Source: JBCAXA01 sp038749025 | GTDB lineage: Bacteria > Pseudomonadota > Gammaproteobacteria > Steroidobacterales > Woeseiaceae | Reading direction: 5' to 3' | DNA length: 64,000 nucleotides | NCBI GenBank assembly: GCA_038749025.1 | Contig: JBCDIL010000012.1 | Span: 44,944-108,943 of the forward strand | In this document: piece after piece, positions 55,896 to 64,000 of the stretch | How positions within the stretch are numbered: position 1 is the first letter of the stretch | How the letters are laid out: the number at the start of each line of letters is the position of its first letter | Program-made: the position numbers and the translations under genes | The notes under the pieces: generated by a model | The model's database searches: none | What the model was told of the DNA's origin: nothing | The model's input: only the letters and a program-made list of their open reading frames with translations

Positions 55896-56951
55896 TTAGC
55901 GAGAATTCAAGGCCGAACTCAAGAGTTTTGCTGTTACGTCGACGACCGGGATAACGCGCTCGTAGTCCATTCGGGTCGGGCCGATCACACCCAGAACGCC
56001 TACTAGAGTGTCATCGGCAACGTACGGTGCTGTAACGACACTCAAGTTTTCGAGTAGGTCGTAACCGCATTCCTCACCGATGAATATCTGAATGCCGTTT
56101 GCTTCGATACTGCGATCGAGCAGGTCGAGCACCAGGCGCTTCTCCTGAAAGGCCTCAAATATAGCCCGGAGCCGGTCAAGGTCGGAGAGCTCAGCGAATT
56201 GCATCAAGCGGGTCTCGCCCGCCATCAATAGGTCTTCGCGGCGATCGCTGGAGACATCAAACGCCGACCCCGCCACGGCGACGACATCGAGCATTGCCTG
56301 GTTCATTGAATCTCGGGTCGCGTCGAGCTCGCTAAGAAGACTCGCACGCACCTCATCCAAGTCGCGACCAGCGAAGTGCTGATTAACGAAGTTGGCCGCC
56401 ATCCGCAGTTCGGACTCACTGTAATTTCGCGACGTGTTGAGAATGCGGTTCTGCACCTCTTTTTCGTTCAGCACGAGAATTGCCAGTACACGGTTATCGG
56501 ACAGTGGTAGGAACTCGATCTGGCGCAGTGTCGACTGCTCGGACTTTGGCACCGCGACAACACCGGCCATCTTGGTCAAGCGAGACAGCAGCGACGAGGC
56601 CTTCGCGAGCAGCGCTTCCGGATCGTCTGTGCTGTCGCCCATCTCGCACTCGATCTCGGAGACCCGCTTCGCGCTGGGTGGCTGCAGCCGAATAAGTGAA
56701 TCGACGAACATCCGGTAGCCAAGCGGTGTCGGTATGCGCCCCGCCGACGTATGCGGCGCCGCAATAAGGCCCATCATTTCGAGGTCCGACATGACGTTGC
56801 GGATCGTCGCTGGGCTGAGCTCCAGCCGTGAATCACGCGACAACGTGCGCGAGCCGACCGGTTGGCCGTCACGGATGTAGCGCTCGATCAATACCTTCAG
56901 CAGGTGTGCCGCGCGCTCATTCGGTATATTTGGCGAATTGGCAGCTGTCAT
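55896..56951 (-). CDS. hrcA: Heat-inducible transcription repressor HrcA
   Basis: A repressor that binds CIRCE operators of chaperone genes and is kept active by GroEL. An N-terminal winged helix (LIERYIRDGQPVGSRTLSR, LSPATIRNVMSDLE) is followed by a GAF-like domain and the C-terminal segment GVLGVIGPTRMDYERVIPVV. 351 residues. It is first in the hrcA-grpE-dnaK-dnaJ run. I found no CIRCE inverted repeat upstream of it or of grpE or dnaK. Confidence 0.97.
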   Translation of the reverse strand: MTAANSPNIPNERAAHLLKVLIERYIRDGQPVGSRTLSRDSRLELSPATIRNVMSDLEMMGLIAAPHTSAGRIPTPLGYRMFVDSLIRLQPPSAKRVSEIECEMGDSTDDPEALLAKASSLLSRLTKMAGVVAVPKSEQSTLRQIEFLPLSDNRVLAILVLNEKEVQNRILNTSRNYSESELRMAANFVNQHFAGRDLDEVRASLLSELDATRDSMNQAMLDVVAVAGSAFDVSSDRREDLLMAGETRLMQFAELSDLDRLRAIFEAFQEKRLVLDLLDRSIEANGIQIFIGEECGYDLLENLSVVTAPYVADDTLVGVLGVIGPTRMDYERVIPVVDVTAKLLSSALNSR

Positions 56952-57091
56952 CGCTAATCGGCCTGTATCTTAATCGATACTCGGCCCGTTCCCCGTCATC
57001 GGCCAAAAAACTAGCAACCGGCGCTTCTGATCGCAATGTCTCGACGCACGTTTTCATTATTGACACCCTTTCAACCCACGAGGTCGCCCGC

Positions 57092-57988
57092 GTGAACGTG
57101 GCCCGATTTGCTGCTATCGGTGTACTGGGCAACGCGATGGACAGCCGTGTCGCAGCGCCGATGCGGGCGCTGGTGCGACTTCTCGGCGCGCGCGGGATCC
57201 GAGTTGTGCTAGACGCCGACAACCCGCTAGCCCCCGATGTCGACCATAAACCGCTCGAAACCTTGGCAGACAAAGTCGACCTTTTAGTCGCGATTGGCGG
57301 TGATGGCACCCTGTTGTCCGCAGCCGCACACGCAGTCCGCGCCGATAAGCCACTCCTCGGCATTAACCGCGGCAGGCTTGGCTTTCTGACGGACGTGTCA
57401 CCGAACGAGCTCGACGGTAAACTCGGCGCGATGCTGGACGGTGACTTCACCGAATCGCGCCGGGCGCTGCTGCAGGCTCGAATCCTGACCGCGAATGGCC
57501 GGGAATTGGCCGCGAATGCGCTGAACGATGTGGTACTGACCCGTCAGCAGCCGGGCCGGATGATCGACTTCGCAACCTATGTCGATGGGCATTTCGTCAA
57601 TGCCCATGCCGGCGACGGCTTGATCGCAGCGACACCCACCGGCTCTACCGCGTACGCGTTGTCCTGCGGTGGCCCGATCATGCAACCGGAACTTGACGCC
57701 ATTGCGCTGGTACCGATTTGCCCGCATACACTCAGCGATCGGCCGATCGTCTTACCGGGCAGCGCGGAGATTCGCGTTGTTGCCGAGGCCCGCAGTGGCT
57801 CGCCGGGCGAAGTTAACTGCGATGGCCAGATTCTCGGTACGCTCGATTCGGGCGATGAGCTCAACATCGCCGTGTCCGATCGCAAACTGACCCTGGTGCA
57901 TCCACCGAAGTACGACTATTTCGAACTGCTGCGCTCCAAACTCAACTGGGGCCGATCAGAACGGCTACCCACGGATTCCTCGCGGTAA
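57092..57988 (+). CDS. nadK: NAD kinase
   Basis: Phosphorylates NAD to NADP. The catalytic motif GGDGTLLSAA and the NAD-binding region TPTGSTAYALSCGGPI are present. The GTG at 57092 with GAGG upstream gives 298 residues and the usual N-terminus (VARFAAIGVLGN); earlier in-frame starts fall in hrcA and its promoter region. The stop overlaps recN as TAATG. Confidence 0.96.
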   Translation: MNVARFAAIGVLGNAMDSRVAAPMRALVRLLGARGIRVVLDADNPLAPDVDHKPLETLADKVDLLVAIGGDGTLLSAAAHAVRADKPLLGINRGRLGFLTDVSPNELDGKLGAMLDGDFTESRRALLQARILTANGRELAANALNDVVLTRQQPGRMIDFATYVDGHFVNAHAGDGLIAATPTGSTAYALSCGGPIMQPELDAIALVPICPHTLSDRPIVLPGSAEIRVVAEARSGSPGEVNCDGQILGTLDSGDELNIAVSDRKLTLVHPPKYDYFELLRSKLNWGRSERLPTDSSR

Positions 57989-59685
57989 TGCTTGAATCGC
58001 TGCAAGTTCGTCACTTCGCGCTTATCGACTCGCTGTCGTTAGAAGTCGACGGTGGCCTGACCGTACTTACCGGCGAGACCGGCGCCGGCAAATCGATTCT
58101 GCTCGACGCGCTTGGGCTCGTCCTAGGCGCTCGCGCTGATAAAGCCGCCGTTCGCCATGGAGCCGAAAAGGCGGAAGTCAGTGCGCTGTTCCATGTTGCA
58201 AACCGACCAGACGTCGCGGCGTGGCTCGCGGCCCAAGAACTGATTGACCCAGACGGACCAGATGAGTGTCTCGTCCGTCGTGTCGTTACGAGCGACGGTC
58301 GCTCGCGTGCGTTTATCAATTTGCGGCCCGTCACGGTGCAACACTTACGCGAACTTGGCGCAATGCTGGTCGAGATTCACGGCCAGCATGCCCACCACGC
58401 GTTGCTGAAAAGTACAACTCAGCGCGATTTACTCGACGGCTTTGCCGGTCACGGCAAGCTGATCGAGGCCTGCAGACAACGCTACGGCGAACTCGAGCAC
58501 GCCCGGGGTGAGCTCGACGCGCTGCGCGAGCAACTCGCCGCCCGCGAGGACAGGCTGCAGTTTTTGCGCTTTCAGAGCACCGAACTGGAACCGCTACTGG
58601 CGAGTGCGGAGGACTTTGTCGAGTTGACGAACGAGCGTAACCGGCTTGCCCATGCCGACCGCCTAAACGATGCAACAGCGACCACCTTGACGACGCTCTA
58701 CGACACCGATGAGAGCGCACAAAGTCGCTTGGCAGCGGCGAGCCGCGCGCTCGACAGCATCGCCGACATCGCAGCCGAGCTAGGGCCTGCACGTGAACTG
58801 TTGACCGAGGCCGATGTGCTAATCAGCGAAGCGGTTGAGTCGGTCCGGCGTTACGCCGACCAACTGGAGGCCAATCCAGCGCGGCTAGACGAACTCGAAG
58901 GCGCGCTGGCTAGCGTCAGCCATGCCGCCAAAAAACAAAACATAGACGTTGCTGAGCTGCCTGCCCTCCACGCTAGATTGCTGGCCGAGCAAGCGACGCT
59001 TGAAGACGCCGATGCCTCGCTGGCTAAACTCGACCAAGACGTCGCGGCCGCGCTGGCCGCCTTTACCAAAGCGGCCAGTTCGCTAACCCAGTCACGCCGC
59101 CAAGCCGCGGCAAAGCTCGGCAAAGCGGTGACCGAGACGATGGCCGGTCTAGGCCTCGCTAACGGGACCTTTAGTGTGGCGGTCGAGGCGGCAGAGCGAC
59201 CCGGGCCGACGGGCGGCGATACCGTTCGATTCGACGTCACGACGAACCCTGGGCAGCCGCCAAGTCCGTTGGCTAAAACGGCCTCAGGCGGTGAATTGGC
59301 TCGCATTAGCTTGGCGCTGCAGGTCAACCTTGCCGATGTCACTGGCACACCCACACTGATCTTCGATGAAGTCGACTCTGGCATTGGCGGCGGCGTAGCG
59401 GAGATCGTCGGTCGCCGGCTGGCCGAGCTTGGCGATGCGCGCCAAGTCTTATCAGTGACCCATTTAGCGCAAGTGGCGAGCTGCGGACATCACCATTGGA
59501 AAGTGAGTAAGCGGGCGCTCGATAGCGTTACGACGACCGACGTTCGTGCACTTTTTGATGACGAACGAACGCAAGAAATTGCCCGTATGATCGGCGGACT
59601 CGAATTAACCGACGCGACTTTGCAACACGCTCGCGAAATGTTGGCGACGAACGGCCCAGGCGCTACGAGCCGACGACGGGCCTAG
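57988..59685 (+). CDS. recN: DNA repair protein RecN
   Basis: An SMC-like ATPase for double-strand break repair. Walker A GETGAGKSI is near 30-38. Two antiparallel coiled coils (about 155-220 and 305-375) flank the middle. The signature ASGGELARISLAL and Walker B LIFDEVDSGIGG complete the C-terminal head. 565 residues. It is translationally coupled to nadK and overlaps the end of fur by 4 bases tail to tail. Confidence 0.97.
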   Translation: MLESLQVRHFALIDSLSLEVDGGLTVLTGETGAGKSILLDALGLVLGARADKAAVRHGAEKAEVSALFHVANRPDVAAWLAAQELIDPDGPDECLVRRVVTSDGRSRAFINLRPVTVQHLRELGAMLVEIHGQHAHHALLKSTTQRDLLDGFAGHGKLIEACRQRYGELEHARGELDALREQLAAREDRLQFLRFQSTELEPLLASAEDFVELTNERNRLAHADRLNDATATTLTTLYDTDESAQSRLAAASRALDSIADIAAELGPARELLTEADVLISEAVESVRRYADQLEANPARLDELEGALASVSHAAKKQNIDVAELPALHARLLAEQATLEDADASLAKLDQDVAAALAAFTKAASSLTQSRRQAAAKLGKAVTETMAGLGLANGTFSVAVEAAERPGPTGGDTVRFDVTTNPGQPPSPLAKTASGGELARISLALQVNLADVTGTPTLIFDEVDSGIGGGVAEIVGRRLAELGDARQVLSVTHLAQVASCGHHHWKVSKRALDSVTTTDVRALFDDERTQEIARMIGGLELTDATLQHAREMLATNGPGATSRRRA

Positions 59686-60086
59686 CGCTTTTTCCGCACG
59701 TACAAGACGAGGCTGTGATCTTCGATCTCGTAGCCGTGCTCGGCGGCGATTTCGTGTTGCAGCCGTTCGATGTCGTCGTTGACGAACTCGATGACGTCAC
59801 CGGTATCGACACAGACCATGTGATCGTGATGTTCACCCTGGTCGAGTTCAAACACCGAGTGGCCACCCTCGAAATTGTGGCGCGTGACAAGCCCCGCCGT
59901 CTCAAACTGGGTTAGTACACGGTAGACCGTCGCTAGACCGATTTCCTCACCCGAATCGATCAGGTCTTTATAAATATCTTCGGCGCTGAGATGGCGATTG
60001 TCGCTGTGTTCGAGGATCTCGAGAATTTTGAGGCGTGGTAGCGTGACCTTAAGGCCAGCTTTACGAAGGTTCTTTTGTTGCAGCAT
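59682..60086 (-). CDS. fur: Ferric uptake regulator Fur
   Basis: An iron-responsive repressor. An N-terminal winged helix (GLKVTLPRLKILEIL, GLATVYRVLTQFE) is followed by metal ligands FEGGHSVFEL and HHDHMVC and the C-terminal dimerisation domain. The ATG at 60086 has GAGG upstream and gives the usual start (QQKNLRKAGLK), 134 residues. Only one Cys of the usual zinc-binding pairs is visible (HMVCVDTG), so structural zinc binding may differ from E. coli. Divergent from bamE. Confidence 0.96.
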   Translation of the reverse strand: MLQQKNLRKAGLKVTLPRLKILEILEHSDNRHLSAEDIYKDLIDSGEEIGLATVYRVLTQFETAGLVTRHNFEGGHSVFELDQGEHHDHMVCVDTGDVIEFVNDDIERLQHEIAAEHGYEIEDHSLVLYVRKKR

Positions 60087-60166
60087 CAGGGAAGGCCTCG
60101 GCAGTTGCGGGGGAAATCCGCTAGTATCAGCCCCCGAATTATGACTGATCCTGAGATCGGGCACCA

Positions 60167-60574
60167 ATGGCGGTGTTAACGGTCTACCTCGATATGCGGA
60201 ACCCCACGACGATTTCAATAGCGCGCCGGTGCGCGACACTCTGCTTCCTACTTGTGTTCGGCTATAGCTCCAGCGGCTGCGTTTATCGCCTCGCGATACA
60301 ACAAGGCAACCTTGTGGACGAGGAAAAAGTCGCGCAGGTCACCCTGGGTATGACCCGCAATCAAGTGCGCTTTTTGCTGGGTACACCGTTGGTTGACGAC
60401 CCATTTAACCGTGACCGGTGGGACTACCTTTACTACATCACACCCAGTAGAAGCGATACGGTAGAAAAACGCTGGATCACGTTGTATTTTGACAATAATT
60501 CGGTCGTCCGAATTGTACGAGACGACCCGCCAGAAGGCGCCGAAGATACCGTTGAGGGCAGCACCGAGGCCTAA
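60167..60574 (+). CDS. bamE: Outer membrane protein assembly factor BamE
   Basis: A small lipoprotein of the BAM complex that inserts outer-membrane beta-barrels. The signal peptide ends at lipobox SSGC. The mature SmpA/OmlA domain has QQGNLVDEEKVAQVTLGMT, VRFLLGTPLVDDPF and WDYLYYI. The start is ATG 60167 or the in-frame ATG 60194, which would give a more typical short signal; neither has a strong ribosome binding site. The C-terminus is acidic. Confidence 0.93.
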   Translation: MAVLTVYLDMRNPTTISIARRCATLCFLLVFGYSSSGCVYRLAIQQGNLVDEEKVAQVTLGMTRNQVRFLLGTPLVDDPFNRDRWDYLYYITPSRSDTVEKRWITLYFDNNSVVRIVRDDPPEGAEDTVEGSTEA

Positions 60575-60873
60575 AATCCACCGCGCTTAGCGCGCTCTCG
60601 TCGCTGCTCGCGCGCGCTGGCCCGCAGCGGCCGATACAGCTCGACCCGATCACCATCGGCCACCAGGGCGTCGTCATCGACACTTCTGCCCCAAATGCCC
60701 AACGGCACCTTGGCTAAATCAAGCGCGGGAAAGTAGCGCGTCAAGCCGCAGCTCAGCGCCGCTTGGCGAGCCGTCGTACCAACGGCGACGTCGAGTACAA
60801 CGGTACGCTGACAGTCCGGCAAAGCATAGCTCACCTCGATCGAAATCGTCGCGGTCGTTTCGTGTTCGGCCAC
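60571..60873 (-). CDS. rnfH: RnfH family protein (RatB/PasI)
   Basis: A small ubiquitin/beta-grasp-like protein of the RnfH family, encoded next to ratA as in most gammaproteobacteria. It has been discussed as the partner (PasI) of the RatA/PasT protein; its role is unsettled. 100 residues with the segments LDVAVGTTARQAAL, VPLGIWGRSV and GDRVELYRPL, and an Arg-rich tail. It overlaps ratA by one base and bamE by 4 bases tail to tail. Confidence 0.9.
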   Translation of the reverse strand: MAEHETTATISIEVSYALPDCQRTVVLDVAVGTTARQAALSCGLTRYFPALDLAKVPLGIWGRSVDDDALVADGDRVELYRPLRASAREQRRERAKRGGF

Positions 60874-61325
60874 TAGCCAGACGGTGCCGCCGCAGGCGGG
60901 TAAATCTGCCGAGCCCGGCGGACGAACGCATCGATAAGCGAACGACAGGTTTGTTCGAAGAACGGTCCTAGCGCCATGTCGACTAATAGTCCGGCGAACT
61001 CAAATTGCATATTGAGACGAACCTCGCAGCCTTGTTCACCGAGCGACTTGAACAACCATTCGCCATCGAGCTGGCGAAACGGACCATTCACCAGCGCGAC
61101 ATGGATGCGATCCGGGGGCGTTAGTTGATTGCGGGTCGAGAATCGGCGCCGCATCCCACCTTTGTTCATCTCGATCTCGGCGACAACAGCCGCTTCGTCA
61201 CGTTTTAAGACGCGCGCATCGCTACACCACGGCAAAAACTCGGGGTATGTCTCGATGTCGTTGACGAGGTCGTACATTTGCTGCGGCGAGAAAGCAACAA
61301 TCGCCGACTTCGTTATTCGTCGCAC
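60873..61325 (-). CDS. ratA: RatA family protein (START-like, toxin/CoQ-binding)
   Basis: A START/SRPBCC-fold protein of 150 residues related to E. coli RatA/PasT and eukaryotic COQ10. E. coli RatA is reported to block 70S assembly; the COQ10 similarity suggests a quinone-related role instead. Motifs: MYDLVNDIETYPEFLPWCSDARVL (quoted by its core YPEFLPWC), LVNGPFRQLDGEW, LVDMALGPFFEQ. It lies upstream of rnfH and opposite smpB. Confidence 0.92.
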   Translation of the reverse strand: MRRITKSAIVAFSPQQMYDLVNDIETYPEFLPWCSDARVLKRDEAAVVAEIEMNKGGMRRRFSTRNQLTPPDRIHVALVNGPFRQLDGEWLFKSLGEQGCEVRLNMQFEFAGLLVDMALGPFFEQTCRSLIDAFVRRARQIYPPAAAPSG

Positions 61326-61329
61326 GCCA

Positions 61330-62715
61330 CTACCCGGTTAGCACTCCGATAATTCCCGTGGCATCGGCGATGACAAACAGAATCGCAATCGGCGCGATGT
61401 AGCGCACGCTAAAGCGCCACAACGTGTACGCCGGGCTCTCGCCGAGCTCGTCAACGGACGAACTGCGCCGCATAACCCAGCCCGCGAATATCGCAATGAA
61501 AAGCCCGCCCACCGGCAGCATGATGTTGCTGGTGAGGTAATCGAGATTCTCGAAAATGGTCATCCCGAAGAGCTGCGACTCCTCGCCCGATAGGATGTTA
61601 TATGAAAACACGGTACCGAAACCGGCCACCCAAATAAGCGCACCAAGCAACGTGGCGGCGCGACCCCGCGCCCAACCACTGACCTCCGTCAGCCACGCCA
61701 CGGCGGGCTCTAACAACGCGATAGCCGATGTCCACGCAGCGAACGACAGCAAAACGAAAAACAGCGTGCCCATAAACACGCCGGCTTGCATCGACCCGAA
61801 TGCATTCGGCAGTGTCTGAAAGACGAGCCCTTCGCCCGCCGCCGGACTCAAGCCGTTCGCGTAGACGATCGGGAAAATCACCATCCCCGCGAGTAACGCG
61901 ATGCAGGTGTCGGCGGCGACGACAGCCGCCGCCGCTTTAGGGATCGAGGTTTCTTTGGGCAAATACGAGCCATAGGCAAGTAACGCCCCCATACCGGCAC
62001 TCAGACTGAAGAACGCAAGCCCCATCGCTTTGAGCACCGATGCACCCGTCAGCTTCGAGAAATCGGGGTTGAACATGAATTGTAGGCCGGCACCGAAACT
62101 GCCACTTGTCATCGCGTAAGCCAGCAAGACCAGCATGATGGCGAGTAACGCCGGCACCATGAACTGCACGGCCTTTTCGAGACCGCCTTTGATTCCGCGG
62201 CCAACAACGAACACGGTGAACGCGATAAACAGCGTGTGCCAGAACGCTAGCATCGTCCAGTCGCCGGTCAAGTCGTCGTAGATCTTTTGAATGCCCGTCG
62301 GGTCTTGATCGACAAAAGCACCTTTAAAGGACTCGATGATGTACGCGAGCGCGATACCAGCGATAACGCTGTAGTAAGACAGGATCAGAACGCCGCCGAG
62401 AATGCCGCTGACGCCGATCAGCGTCCAAGCGCCGGAGCTACCCTCCTCACGACCGAGGATGGCCATGCTGGTTGCCGGGTTCCTGGCACCGCGCCGGCCC
62501 AACATGATTTCCGACATCATGATCGGCATGCCAACGATGACGATGCAGGCGAGGTAGGCCAACACGAAAGCGCCACCGCCGTTTTCGCCGGCGATGTATG
62601 GAAATTTCCAAATATTGCCTAGGCCGACCGCCGAACCGGTTACAGCAAGAATAAACGCGAGACGTGACGACCATGAGCCGTGCATCGACTCTCGTTGTTC
62701 TGGAACCTGAGGCAT
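61330..62715 (-). CDS. NSS-family sodium-dependent transporter
   Basis: A neurotransmitter:sodium symporter family (SNF/LeuT-like) secondary transporter, probably for an amino acid or similar small solute, driven by sodium. The N-terminal signature SAVGLGNIWKFPYIAGENGGG is at about 27-47 (quoted by its core GNIWKFPY), with 11-12 membrane helices over 461 residues. The ATG at 62715 has GGGAGGG six bases upstream. It stands between ratA and smpB; the substrate cannot be read from the sequence. Confidence 0.92.
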   Translation of the reverse strand: MPQVPEQRESMHGSWSSRLAFILAVTGSAVGLGNIWKFPYIAGENGGGAFVLAYLACIVIVGMPIMMSEIMLGRRGARNPATSMAILGREEGSSGAWTLIGVSGILGGVLILSYYSVIAGIALAYIIESFKGAFVDQDPTGIQKIYDDLTGDWTMLAFWHTLFIAFTVFVVGRGIKGGLEKAVQFMVPALLAIMLVLLAYAMTSGSFGAGLQFMFNPDFSKLTGASVLKAMGLAFFSLSAGMGALLAYGSYLPKETSIPKAAAAVVAADTCIALLAGMVIFPIVYANGLSPAAGEGLVFQTLPNAFGSMQAGVFMGTLFFVLLSFAAWTSAIALLEPAVAWLTEVSGWARGRAATLLGALIWVAGFGTVFSYNILSGEESQLFGMTIFENLDYLTSNIMLPVGGLFIAIFAGWVMRRSSSVDELGESPAYTLWRFSVRYIAPIAILFVIADATGIIGVLTG

Positions 62716-62856
62716 TGCTGCCCTCCCCCGGACATACAAGCGCGAAATTGTCCCTTAATCATTCACTTGTGACAAACCGACGGAACTATGGCGCTAACAG
62801 CGGTCTATGCTCTTTCTGGTTTACACTGCATGGTCGCTAACCGCTCGACCGCCACG

Positions 62857-63342
62857 ATGGCTGCCAAGAAAAACACCAAAACCGCGAAGAAATCGCCGAC
62901 GATTGCGAACAACAAGCGGGCTCGCCACGACTTTTTCATCGAGGAGACCTTTGAGGCAGGTCTCGAGTTGATGGGTTGGGAAGTGAAAAGCCTACGCGAC
63001 GGTCGCGGCCATGTGGCCGACGCTTATGTCCAAATAAAAGAGGGCCAGGCCTGGTTGTTCGGCGCGACGATCACACCGCTGCTAAGCGCCTCGACGCACG
63101 TTGTCGCTGAACCGATGCGACCGCGCCGTTTGTTGTTGCACCGCCATGAAATCGATCGCCTGATTGGCGCGGTCGAGCGCAAAGGCTACACCCTGGTACC
63201 GCTTAACCTGCACTGGCAGCGCGGCCGCGTGAAGCTCGACATCGGACTCGGCAAGGGCAAGAAAATGCACGACAAGCGCGCCGATACCAAAGACCGAGAC
63301 TGGCAACGACAGAAAGAGCGACTCCTTAAGTCGTCGTCTTGA
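62857..63342 (+). CDS. smpB: SsrA-binding protein SmpB
   Basis: Binds tmRNA and brings it to stalled ribosomes for trans-translation. Core motifs: NKRARHDFFIEETFEAGL, LMGWEVKSLRDGRG, KLDIGLGKGKKMHDKR and the C-terminal helix DTKDRDWQRQKERLL. The ATG at 62857 (MAAKKNTK) gives 161 residues, close to the family length; earlier starts at 62788 and 62830 would add an unlikely hydrophobic stretch. ssrA follows 62 bases downstream, a common pairing. Confidence 0.95.
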   Translation: MAAKKNTKTAKKSPTIANNKRARHDFFIEETFEAGLELMGWEVKSLRDGRGHVADAYVQIKEGQAWLFGATITPLLSASTHVVAEPMRPRRLLLHRHEIDRLIGAVERKGYTLVPLNLHWQRGRVKLDIGLGKGKKMHDKRADTKDRDWQRQKERLLKSSS

Positions 63343-63404
63343 ATTCTGGGCACTACGCCCAAATGTCTGATCCTGCTTGGGTTATACTTACTGGTTCCGA
63401 ATAA

Positions 63405-63765
63405 GGGGGCGACCTGGCTTCGACGTGGGTTGCGAACCTTTCGGTGCATGCCGAGGTGCAGAGTGCCTCGTAAAACCTGCTGCAAAACTTATAGTTGCCA
63501 ACGACGACAACTACGCACTCGCTGCTTAATACCCAGTAGGGTGCCCTCTGGCCGGTATGTGCTTGTGCATCCGGGTCCCAGGGGTCGCTTGCACAAGATC
63601 GCCGGATGGTTCGTTCAGGGCCTGAACGTTAAAACCTTTACTGAACTGGTTATTGGTGCGCCCTTTTCGTCGGGTTGCCGGTAACGAGAATAAAGACGGA
63701 ATAAGCATGTAGAGCCGAAAGCAGAGGGCTTGCGGACGCGGGTTCGATTCCCGCCGCCTCCACCA
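63405..63765 (+). ncRNA. ssrA: Transfer-messenger RNA (tmRNA)
   Basis: Rescues stalled ribosomes and tags their products for proteolysis. The tRNA-like ends pair: 5' GGGGGCG with 3' CGCCTCC, then ACCA at 63762-63765. The T-arm is GCGGG TTCGATT CCCGC. The tag frame at 63497-63526 reads ANDDNYALAA and ends at TAA 63527-63529. A -10 box TATACT (63383-63388) lies upstream, so a short 5' leader would be removed by RNase P. The 3' 15 bases recur at the window end. Confidence 0.97.
63741..63755 (+). repeat. Putative attachment-site core within the ssrA 3' end
   Basis: GGTTCGATTCCCGCC, in the tmRNA T-arm, is repeated exactly at 63986-64000. The 3' part of ssrA is a frequent target of tyrosine integrases that recreate the gene end on insertion. 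Confidence 0.6.
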
Positions 63766-63770
63766 AACAC

Positions 63771-63806
63771 AAAGGCCCCTGGCGCGTTGCGCCAGGGGCC
63801 TTTCTG
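63771..63806 (+). terminator. Terminator of ssrA
   Basis: A perfect 15-bp stem (AAAGGCCCCTGGCGC 63771-63785, complementary arm 63789-63803) with a three-base loop GTT and a TTTCTGTTT tail. Confidence 0.92.
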
Positions 63807-63810
63807 TTTG

Positions 63811-63985
63811 CGGGGTCGGTGGGACCTCCGCGTAAGAACCGGGGGTCTGTCGTTATTCTTTCCGAGAGGCTGTTGGGTTTGAGGCCACTCTGATCGCAAA
63901 TGATACGTAACGCGCCTCATCTAGGAACGCTCATCTAGCGACCCGCACTTCGGCCTCATCGTGCTCTTGGCGCTCCAAGCGGGTC
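63811..63985. other. Non-coding spacer between the two ssrA-end repeats
   Basis: About 175 bases with no gene I can support on either strand. CTCATCTAG occurs twice (63916-63924 and 63930-63938). It may be the edge or a remnant of an integrated element. Confidence 0.5.
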
Positions 63986-64000
63986 GGTTCGATTCCCGCC
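63986..64000 (+). repeat. Second copy of the ssrA 3' end sequence, at window edge
   Basis: GGTTCGATTCCCGCC matches 63741-63755 exactly and is cut by the window end, so the repeat may be longer. The bases just upstream (GGGTC) do not form a T-stem with it, so this is not a tRNA gene on what is visible. Confidence 0.6.

Noticed and set aside
57060..57065. TTGACA as a promoter for nadK
   Set aside because: No -10 box is found at 16-18 bases, and the predicted start would fall at the nadK GTG.
63615..63920. Open frame across ssrA on the minus strand
   Set aside because: It overlaps the tmRNA and its terminator; the Gly/Arg-rich translation is typical of a spurious antisense tRNA-like frame.
63981..64000. 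A second tRNA or tmRNA end at the window edge
   Set aside because: The T-loop-like sequence has no matching upstream T-stem arm and no acceptor or anticodon arm is visible, so it is listed as a repeat instead.

Overview
This window is a stretch of chromosome from a GC-rich gammaproteobacterium. Three gene orders support that placement: smc-zipA-ligA, dksA-gluQ, and the long minus-strand block glmM-tpiA-secG-tRNA-Leu-nuoA to nuoN-tRNA-fMet-rimP-nusA-infB-rbfA-truB-rpsO-pnp. recN-fur/bamE-rnfH-ratA-smpB-ssrA fits as well. The Lys/Ala-rich extension on DksA, separate nuoC and nuoD, and DUF6502/DUF5666-like proteins hint at a basal or xanthomonad-like, perhaps marine, lineage. That finer placement is inference.

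Layout. 0.07-1.2 kb: a periplasmic PpiC-type lipoprotein, then an intergenic region holding a well-formed CRP site, a -10 box, and a predicted ~95-nt terminated small RNA. 1.2-5.85 kb: an AT-richer accessory patch with a secreted SWSDGTG-repeat protein, two DUF6502 paralogues and an orphan OppA-like lipoprotein. 5.85-12.1 kb: ligA, zipA, smc (minus). 12.2-16.4 kb: queF, dksA, gluQ, phaR, a second predicted small RNA, and yheT (plus). 16.4-25.1 kb: the metY-rimP-nusA-infB type translation/transcription operon (minus). 25.1-39.4 kb: all 13 genes of respiratory complex I (minus). 39.6-45.9 kb: tRNA-Leu, secG, tpiA, glmM, folP, ftsH, rlmE (minus). 46-57 kb: yhbY (plus), then greA, carB, carA, dapB, dnaJ, dnaK, grpE, hrcA (minus). 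57-64 kb: nadK, recN, fur, bamE, rnfH, ratA, an NSS transporter, smpB, and ssrA (tmRNA).

Most of the window is housekeeping, with tight ATGA or TAATG overlaps showing translational coupling. The nuo genes make the proton-pumping NADH dehydrogenase. rimP to pnp handle ribosome maturation, initiation and RNA decay. hrcA-grpE-dnaK-dnaJ is the Hsp70 machine. smpB and ssrA form the trans-translation pair. The 3' end of ssrA is repeated at the very end of the window, which suggests an integrated element beginning there.

The points most worth a second look are the CRP-type promoter with its predicted small RNA, the structured RNA upstream of yheT, the DUF6502/repeat-protein/OppA patch with a near-perfect 90-bp internal duplication, gluQ without a usual start codon ahead of its catalytic motif, a probable CTG start for folP, the zinc-free DksA with a histone-like tail, and the ssrA attachment-site repeat.
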